Assembly: GCA_021848375.1 (NCBI GenBank)
Contig: JAJZUR010000043.1
Span: forward strand, 1-11,673
From: Pseudomonadota bacterium
GTDB taxonomy: Bacteria; Pseudomonadota; Gammaproteobacteria; UBA6186; Azoamicaceae
Reading direction: 5' to 3'
Length of the DNA stretch: 11,673 nt
Shown: piece after piece, positions 6,979-11,673 of the stretch
Layout: each line of letters starts with the position of its first letter
Position numbering within the stretch: position 1 is the stretch's first letter
Notes under the pieces: generated by a model
The model's database searches: none
The model's input: only the letters and a program-made list of their open reading frames with translations
What the model was told of the DNA's origin: nothing
Translations under genes and position numbers: made by a program

Positions 6979-7482
6979 ACATACATCATCAATAAATAAC
7001 AGCACATGCTGTACATCGATAGTGTCTTGTGAAAGTGGTGATCCTTTTAGCGGCTTTACCGTGTAACTTAACGTCTGACTTTTGCCATTATAGGTTGGTC
7101 TTGTCAGTTCTATCGCAAAATTGACTGCTTCATTCATGGCCAATACCCGAGTTGCGTGCAAATCCGCATTGGGTGGATTCTCGCCAAAACTATTGTGACC
7201 TCTTTGTTCCCATAACGCTAAAAATTCTTCTATCGGCATGGAACCCGCCTGTCGGTTCGGCCTTTCCGAAAAGTATGCAACAAACGGCGCAACTTGTTTT
7301 AATACCAACGTATACGTATCCTTCCCTGCATCTCGTTTGATTTGTGCCGCTTCAGCAGATTGCACCATCAAATACGCGCCTTTTGCTTCGGTCACGAGGT
7401 TAGCCTGCACCCCCATTGGCATGACTATTCCTACTAACAGCGCGCTTATCACAGTCGAAAAGAATAAAAAATTGCGGTTCAT
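6964..7482 (-). CDS. small secreted protein of unknown function
   Basis: A 172-residue protein with a clear signal peptide (Arg3, hydrophobic core about 5-24, likely cleavage after VQA near 27). The mature part is about 145 residues with a predicted beta-rich character. Notable segments are YTLVLKQVAPFVAYFSERPNR (with its conserved-looking FSERP core), the MPIEEFLALW helix and NPPNADL. I have an impression of similar secreted proteins in Legionella-type genomes, but name no function. The start at 7482 is preferred over the ATG at 7488: AAGGGG lies at a good distance from 7482 but directly abuts the earlier ATG. The last residues, Cys-Leu-Ser-Cys-Trp, are encoded where the gene overlaps the 3' end of the S41 protease gene, so this tail may be an extension. 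Divergent from the 935-residue protein. Confidence 0.85.
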   Translation of the reverse strand: MNRNFLFFSTVISALLVGIVMPMGVQANLVTEAKGAYLMVQSAEAAQIKRDAGKDTYTLVLKQVAPFVAYFSERPNRQAGSMPIEEFLALWEQRGHNSFGENPPNADLHATRVLAMNEAVNFAIELTRPTYNGKSQTLSYTVKPLKGSPLSQDTIDVQHVLLFIDDVCLSCW

Positions 7483-7516
7483 CGACATACCCCTTAAAAA
7501 AACAACTTCGTACGTT

Positions 7517-7544
7517 AGTATAGATTATTTTCATTATGTGCCAG
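7517..7544 (-). promoter_or_regulatory. promoter of the small secreted protein gene
   Basis: On the minus strand CTGGCA (7544-7539) and TATACT (7522-7517) are separated by 16 bases. They match the sigma-70 consensus at four and five of six positions. The predicted transcript starts near 7510, giving a leader of about 28 bases. The -35 overlaps the left arm of an inverted repeat. Confidence 0.5.
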
Positions 7545-7561
7545 CCGCACCTTGCCGGCTG
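7542..7561. repeat. inverted repeat between divergent promoters, possible operator
   Basis: CAGCCG (7542-7547) and CGGCTG (7556-7561) form a 6-bp inverted repeat with an 8-base centre. The left arm overlaps the minus-strand -35 and the right arm overlaps the plus-strand -35, so one dimeric regulator bound here could cover both promoters. It could also be a chance repeat. Confidence 0.4.
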
Positions 7562-7581
7562 TCTATAAGGTACGGTATAGT
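7552..7581 (+). promoter_or_regulatory. promoter of the 935-residue protein gene
   Basis: TTGCCG (7552-7557) and TATAGT (7576-7581) are 18 bases apart and match consensus at four and five of six positions. The transcript would start near 7588 with a leader of about 50 bases ending in the AGGAAG ribosome binding site. Confidence 0.48.
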
Positions 7582-7637
7582 TTGCTTCAGGTTTACAATT
7601 TTCCCGCTGAGGGAATTCATCAAACAGGAAGTGTAGT

Positions 7638-10445
7638 ATGTTAACCGACCCATCAAAAAAAACTGACGAATTTAAAATCGAAAATTTATCCACAAAAAGT
7701 TCTACCGTCCAAAAATCTGAATCCGCTTTGCCAGAATTACAATTAGCACTGGATATCCTATTAGGGAACAACGATCAAACGGAGGATAAAGCTGTCTTTT
7801 CACTACATAAGGAAAAAGCCGATTATATTGTCAATGGAGAAAGTCTTTGGGATCGCAAACGAGACTTTGAATGGGAAAGTATTCCTTCAAATCAGACTTC
7901 CAAAATTTCCTTTGAAGATCGTACATTGTTTGACAGCACATCAATAGAGTACATAGACTCTGGATCACAACGAAAAATTCGATCGCCGATTAAGGAAATA
8001 GCCAAAAGGCAGATCCAACTGAAGCAAAGTCAACAAAGCAAAAGAAAATTAGAAGAGGCTATTACCCGTTTCCTGCATATTGAGGGAGTTCCTGACCAAG
8101 ATATCGAGAATGCTTCACCAAAGGAAAACGAAGCCTTAACCTTACAAAATCAAATTTACCACCTTAATATGGATGTCTGTAAGTCTTTACAACATTTACT
8201 ATTTAATCATTATTCACTCAACAATTTAAAAAACTTCATTTTTGAATTTGCGCCACAACCCGAACCTAGTTTACTAAATTATTACCGAAAGGATAAATGT
8301 TTCTCTTTCAAATTTTTTTCCCCCATTTTTGTTGTAACAGATGCTACTACTGGAAAAAATTTTGAACTCGATCCAAATGGTGAGTTAATCTCTTGGGATA
8401 AAGGGATTCATCCTTATCCTAAACGAGAAATTTGTACCCTGGAAATAATTGCTATTTTAGATTTAACCCATTTCCCACACGCACAAAGCGCTTCTGTTTC
8501 GTTAAAACTAGTAACAGATTATCCTCATCTGCAATATATTGGCTCCCTTCAAAGCCCAGAGGTTATTTCTATTGAAACTCGTGCTCAAGTTTCGGATTTA
8601 AATACACAACCCGAAATTAAAGTGGATGATTTTCGCTATGAAAAAATTACGCCGATTATCAAGGAGATCTTCACGTTTGTGAGTATTTCCGATGAGCCAA
8701 GTCGATTCTTAAACTACACAATGGTCCTCTTTCATGAGGCCATGCGGGTTCGTTTATTAAAAATTAATGGTGATACCACAAGTGAATTCTCTGTATTGGT
8801 TCAGATGCACATTAAACAAAATCCGAATCTGGATGAATTATTTAGTCAAACCAAAATTGAATTAGCCTATTTATTTAATCGCATCTATTCGAAAGATCTC
8901 ATCTTTATGCTCAGAGTTTTTTTTGATGATACCGTTAATCAAGCTTTGCAGTCGGCAATCTATCTCCAAAAAAATGCCCACAGTAAACAAAATGACACCT
9001 TTCCCGTCAATTATCTGGTCTTGATTGCTATTCAAACCATTCAAGAAGCGCTGGCAGTGGCTAAAGATGCCAATGAAATAATTATGAAGGGATTTAATAA
9101 TCCAGATCTAATCTCAATAAAAAAACCAAAGGATATTCCCGTTTGGTATCTCATCTTCTTAGACGATAACAACTTACCAAACCAGCAGTTTGAACTTTTA
9201 AAATTACCTATTGTTGCGGATAAAATTACTTGGGAAAATCTAAAATCAAAAGTAATCCAAAAACCTACTTTTGCAAAAGTGCGCAACAGAGAATTTATTA
9301 GCGTGGTTAAAGATCCAAAACCAAAGACAATGGAGCCAACAGCCCATCACACCGTAGTTTATATCGAATCCGATAAACTCCGACAAGAATGGCGTTGCCA
9401 TTTGAATCTAAAAACGTGGAGAGGCTGGTCAAAACTGACCAATTTAACTTTAGAAATCTGGTTGGGACGCACGCCACGGGAAGTTGCAAATCAAGTGATC
9501 CGTTTGTATCCCAATATTGAACTGGCGGCTCCCACCCAGTGGGCATTGCTTGGTCTTGATGCTATTGGCTTAGCCTTAAGTTGTATTGCAGCGTATAAAG
9601 GGATCAAACATCCTAATAAAGCTCCTGCAATCCTTAGAATATACAACGGCTTTGTTCGAGGTTCATTATGTTTGATGGGATTATGGGCGGCAGGCATTCA
9701 AATTTATTCTGTCGTCTATCCCGACCAAACCCATGTTTCAGATTTGGAATTTTATTCTAAAATTGGACTTGCGGGTATTCTTTCATTCCCCCCTACAGTT
9801 GTCATCACTTCTCTTTCACATCAACAAAAACAAGCTCTGCTCTCTAAACGCGGGATCGGACCACTATTTTGGTTTGTTGATACCAGCTTACAGTCACTTT
9901 CCAATTTTGGGGTTCTACAATTATTTGTCCATAACTTATTGGGTTTACCGGCAAATTTGGTCAATATTTTTGCCCCTGCCGCCCCAGCATTTTTAACTGC
10001 ATTGCCAACACATACCAAAATCGGGGAGCCCGTTCAGGTTTTTATGAATCTCTTCATGGTAGCCAATTTGCTTTCTCTTCTGATTAAAAGAGTTGCCGCA
10101 AACGAAGAACCCGAGGCATTGAATGATTGGCAATTGGGTTTATGGACATCCATCACGACACTCGGACTCGCGTATGCATTAAGAAGTGCCCGTCAATTCG
10201 TTGAAACGTATATCCCGCCAAAATATATTTATCGCAAAAAAGTTCCTTACTCTCAAGATCTGGGACAACATTTGCCATTGCTTGTAGAGGGAGATCCTAA
10301 CTCTCAAGATGTTGGTGATGCAGAACGCGGATCAAATCCGCCTCCACCGATGACAACCGGATTTGATCTCTTTCGAGAACAAAATAAATTGGAGCAGATA
10401 AATCCCCCCAAAAGAACTAACCAGTGTGGATGTACGTTGGTATAA
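7638..10445 (+). CDS. large multi-membrane protein with C-terminal CaaX-like box, effector candidate
   Basis: A 935-residue protein of no family I recognise. It has no signal peptide. Residues 1-115 are polar and Ser/Thr/Asp-rich, about 118-147 a basic Gln/Lys helix with coiled-coil character, and about 170-625 a soluble, mostly helical region without recognisable catalytic motif. Hydrophobic segments at about 632-653, 672-694, 706-726, 743-790 (one or two), 797-817 and 832-850 make a membrane domain of six or seven spans. The tail (851-935) is polar, with PPPP at 901-904 and an end of KRTNQCGCTLV. Cys932-Thr-Leu-Val has the CaaX form, with a second cysteine at 930 that could be acylated, as in Ras-type tails. 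Bacteria lack prenyltransferases of this kind, so the motif suggests modification in a host cell. The start has AGGAAG six bases upstream. Sampled stretches look poorer in G+C than the flanking housekeeping genes. Effector status is inference. Confidence 0.9.
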   Translation: MLTDPSKKTDEFKIENLSTKSSTVQKSESALPELQLALDILLGNNDQTEDKAVFSLHKEKADYIVNGESLWDRKRDFEWESIPSNQTSKISFEDRTLFDSTSIEYIDSGSQRKIRSPIKEIAKRQIQLKQSQQSKRKLEEAITRFLHIEGVPDQDIENASPKENEALTLQNQIYHLNMDVCKSLQHLLFNHYSLNNLKNFIFEFAPQPEPSLLNYYRKDKCFSFKFFSPIFVVTDATTGKNFELDPNGELISWDKGIHPYPKREICTLEIIAILDLTHFPHAQSASVSLKLVTDYPHLQYIGSLQSPEVISIETRAQVSDLNTQPEIKVDDFRYEKITPIIKEIFTFVSISDEPSRFLNYTMVLFHEAMRVRLLKINGDTTSEFSVLVQMHIKQNPNLDELFSQTKIELAYLFNRIYSKDLIFMLRVFFDDTVNQALQSAIYLQKNAHSKQNDTFPVNYLVLIAIQTIQEALAVAKDANEIIMKGFNNPDLISIKKPKDIPVWYLIFLDDNNLPNQQFELLKLPIVADKITWENLKSKVIQKPTFAKVRNREFISVVKDPKPKTMEPTAHHTVVYIESDKLRQEWRCHLNLKTWRGWSKLTNLTLEIWLGRTPREVANQVIRLYPNIELAAPTQWALLGLDAIGLALSCIAAYKGIKHPNKAPAILRIYNGFVRGSLCLMGLWAAGIQIYSVVYPDQTHVSDLEFYSKIGLAGILSFPPTVVITSLSHQQKQALLSKRGIGPLFWFVDTSLQSLSNFGVLQLFVHNLLGLPANLVNIFAPAAPAFLTALPTHTKIGEPVQVFMNLFMVANLLSLLIKRVAANEEPEALNDWQLGLWTSITTLGLAYALRSARQFVETYIPPKYIYRKKVPYSQDLGQHLPLLVEGDPNSQDVGDAERGSNPPPPMTTGFDLFREQNKLEQINPPKRTNQCGCTLV
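10330..10368. repeat. perfect 11-bp inverted repeat inside the large gene
   Basis: GATCAAATCCG (10330-10340) and its exact reverse complement CGGATTTGATC (10358-10368) flank a 17-base loop, 77 bases before the stop codon. A competing hairpin (GCGGAT at 10327-10332 with ATCCGC at 10336-10341) shares the left arm. No T run follows, so it is not an intrinsic terminator. It falls in the proline-rich tail region. Confidence 0.6.
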
Positions 10446-10467
10446 TATCAGATAAATCAAAATTTAC

Positions 10468-11355
10468 TTAAGCAGCAATCAAAACCGCTTTCAGTTTTTC
10501 AATGGCATTTTTTTCTAATTGACGAATGCGTTCTTTAGATACCTGATGGATTTCAGCCAATTCTTCTAAGGTCGCTTTCTTTTCGGATAACCAACGTCTT
10601 GTCAAAATGTTTTGCGAACGCGGATCTAGCGTTTGAAAAGCGTCCTTAAAGCGCCCGTCAGCATAGGCATCCCAATTGTCCGCTGCGAGTTGGCTTTCAG
10701 GATTTAAATCCGGATCTTCTAAGCATTCTGCTGGTACCAAGGCACGCTTAGTTGCCCCATCCTGCTGTTCATCTGGAGATAAATCAAAATGCACATCGCG
10801 TGCATTTAAGCGGGCTTCCATCTGCGAGACTTCTTCAGGGGTTACGCCTAATTCGTTTGCAATGGTATCAACTTCTTCTTTAGTACTCCAGCCAAGACGT
10901 TTTTTAACACTTCGTAAATTAAAAAATAATTTACGTTGCGCTTTGGTAGTAGCCACCTTCACAATGCGCCAATTGCGTATCACATATTCATGGATTTCCG
11001 CTTTGATCCAATGCACAGCAAACGATACCAACCGAACTCCAATTTTGGGATCAAAACGTTTAACTGCCTTCATTAATCCAACGGTTCCTTCTTGAATGAG
11101 ATCTGCAATCGGTAAGCCATAACCTAAATAACCCCGCGAAACTTTTACAACATAACGCAGGTGCGACAATACCAATTTTTGCGCCGCTTCTAAGTCTCCT
11201 TTTTCTTGGTATTGGGTCGCTAATTGATGCTCCTCTTCTGCGGTTAAAAGAGGAATTTCTTGAATGCGTTGAATATACGCTTCAACACTGCCAACCGGTA
11301 ATTGGGCAGGATTTAAGACTTGCAGCTCTTTTTGGGTCGTTGTAATCTCATTCAT
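10468..11355 (-). CDS. rpoH: heat-shock sigma factor sigma-32
   Basis: A 295-residue sigma factor that directs RNA polymerase to heat-shock promoters. Region 1.2 lies at about 20-54, region 2 at 55-125 (LVLSHLRYVV, GLPIADLIQEG, GVRLVSFAVHWIKAEIHEYV), and the RpoH box QRKLFFNLR at 140-148 distinguishes it from other sigma factors. Region 4 at about 235-290 has the DNA-binding helices (TLEELAEIHQVSKERIRQLEKNA). The length is near the usual 285. I chose the ATG at 11355, which has GGCGAG a few bases upstream; an in-frame ATG at 11382 would add nine residues, has only a weak site and lies next to a leader hairpin. It is convergent with the large gene, leaving only 22 bases between the stops, and no terminator is visible there. 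Confidence 0.97.
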   Translation of the reverse strand: MNEITTTQKELQVLNPAQLPVGSVEAYIQRIQEIPLLTAEEEHQLATQYQEKGDLEAAQKLVLSHLRYVVKVSRGYLGYGLPIADLIQEGTVGLMKAVKRFDPKIGVRLVSFAVHWIKAEIHEYVIRNWRIVKVATTKAQRKLFFNLRSVKKRLGWSTKEEVDTIANELGVTPEEVSQMEARLNARDVHFDLSPDEQQDGATKRALVPAECLEDPDLNPESQLAADNWDAYADGRFKDAFQTLDPRSQNILTRRWLSEKKATLEELAEIHQVSKERIRQLEKNAIEKLKAVLIAA

Positions 11356-11383
11356 GATTTCTCGCCATATATTAAGCATCATT

Positions 11384-11401
11384 AAAGATTTCTTAATCTT
11401 T
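11384..11401 (-). other. small hairpin in the rpoH leader
   Basis: AAAGATT and AATCTTT (7 bp, 4-base loop) form a weak A/T-rich stem at the very 5' end of the predicted rpoH mRNA, about 30 bases before the chosen start codon. It could affect mRNA stability or temperature response, but it does not cover the ribosome binding site. Its position may also be coincidence. Confidence 0.4.
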
Positions 11402-11405
11402 TTTC

Positions 11406-11435
11406 ATTTTACCACTTTTTTATTTAGACAGCCAA
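11406..11435 (-). promoter_or_regulatory. rpoH: rpoH promoter with extended -10
   Basis: On the minus strand TTGGCT (11435-11430) and TAAAAT (11411-11406) are separated by 18 bases; the -10 is preceded by TG plus one base, an extended -10. Matches are four and five of six. The start would fall near 11399, giving a leader of about 44 bases. This is sigma-70 type; no sigma-32 type promoter is evident. Confidence 0.6.
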
Positions 11436-11475
11436 GCGCACCGCAACTGATTTTATGTGCAGTAATCTAAAGAAT

Positions 11476-11490
11476 AAGGGGTCAGGCACC
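11476..11490. repeat. AAGGGGTCAGGCACC motif, probable dispersed repeat
   Basis: This 15-base word is one that I associate with dispersed repeats and ends near REP-associated or IS200-type (Y1) transposases in many genomes, often as GGTGCCTGACCCC on the other strand. Only one copy is in this window, so the repeat nature rests on recollection. It lies between rpoH and the promoter at the right edge. Confidence 0.4.
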
Positions 11491-11618
11491 AAAGATGCTT
11501 TTCAATACCTTCCCAAATTCTCCATTAAACCAAAAAAGGCGGATACTCAGCATAAATACTGTTTTTGTATATAGAATAAAGTGAACCAAAAATCCATATT
11601 TTTATATGTAAAAAAATA

Positions 11619-11646
11619 TTGACATTTATCGATTTTTAGATATACT
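11619..11646 (+). promoter_or_regulatory. strong promoter at the right edge
   Basis: A perfect -35 TTGACA (11619-11624), 16 bases, then TATACT (11641-11646), five of six. The spacer and -10 contain TATCGA and TAGATA around TTTT, an imperfect inverted repeat that could be an operator. Transcription should start about 7 bases after the -10, at or near the A of the ATG at 11653. Confidence 0.68.
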
Positions 11647-11652
11647 ACAGCA

Positions 11653-11673
11653 ATGAAAAAGGTGTATTTTGAC
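11653..11673 (+). CDS. start of a gene running off the right edge, possibly leaderless
   Basis: The frame from the ATG at 11653 gives MKKVYFD before the window ends. It lies six bases behind a strong -10 element, so its mRNA would have almost no leader and no ribosome binding site. The alternative is that AAAAAGG at 11656-11662 is itself the ribosome binding site of a gene beginning just beyond the window. Only seven residues are visible, so no function can be given. Confidence 0.4.

Noticed and set aside
7400..7771. Minus-strand frame of 123 codons across the divergent region
   Set aside because: It overlaps the signal-peptide region of the secreted protein in another frame, both promoters and the start of the large gene.
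11356..11382. Upstream ATG for rpoH at 11382
   Set aside because: The added nine residues match nothing in RpoH N-termini and the ribosome binding site is weak, whereas ATG 11355 has GGCGAG in place.
11595..11608. CATAT-TTTT-ATATG stem upstream of the right-edge promoter
   Set aside because: Five A/T-rich pairs in A/T-rich spacer is expected by chance, and it has no terminator layout on the plus strand.

Overview
The window looks like chromosomal DNA of a gammaproteobacterium. The main evidence is the block yibN-grxC-secB-gpsA, divergent from gpmI, which is the arrangement known from Escherichia coli and relatives. An rpoH-type heat-shock sigma factor with the RpoH box, and a large multi-membrane protein whose C-terminus resembles a eukaryotic prenylation signal, point towards a host-associated lineage such as the Legionellales (Legionella, Coxiella, Aquicella and relatives). 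That placement is an inference. No rRNA, tRNA, CRISPR array or complete mobile element is visible.

Layout. Bases 1-266 hold no confident gene; a short minus-strand reading frame runs off the left edge. A LysM plus YkuD L,D-transpeptidase (267-1229, +) faces a 50-residue lipoprotein gene (1303-1455, -) that has its own terminator and promoter-like sequence. The lipoprotein ends in lysine, which invites comparison with Braun lipoprotein and its transpeptidases. Next come gpsA, secB, grxC and yibN (1526-3765, -), a compact operon with two ATGA overlaps. Divergent from it are gpmI (3874-5412, +) and a C-terminal processing protease of family S41 (5590-6978, +). The envC gene that often sits between these two is absent.

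From about 6964 the region looks accessory. A small secreted protein (6964-7482, -) and a 935-residue protein (7638-10445, +) are transcribed divergently from a 155-base region with two promoter-like signals and an inverted repeat lying across both -35 elements. The 935-residue protein has a soluble N-terminal two thirds, about six hydrophobic segments and a polar, proline-rich tail ending in Cys-Gly-Cys-Thr-Leu-Val. I recognise no domain in it. It is the best candidate here for something undescribed: a putative effector with a CaaX box.

rpoH (10468-11355, -) follows, convergent with the large gene and preceded by a promoter and a small leader hairpin. The last 290 bases contain a short motif that I associate with REP/IS200-type repeats, and a strong promoter whose predicted start coincides with an ATG near the right edge, suggesting a leaderless or just-beginning gene.

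How the genes fit together: ldt, the lipoprotein, secB, yibN and the S41 protease all concern envelope building or export; grxC, gpsA and gpmI are housekeeping redox, lipid and glycolytic enzymes; rpoH is the heat-shock regulator. The large protein and its divergent neighbour are the accessory part.
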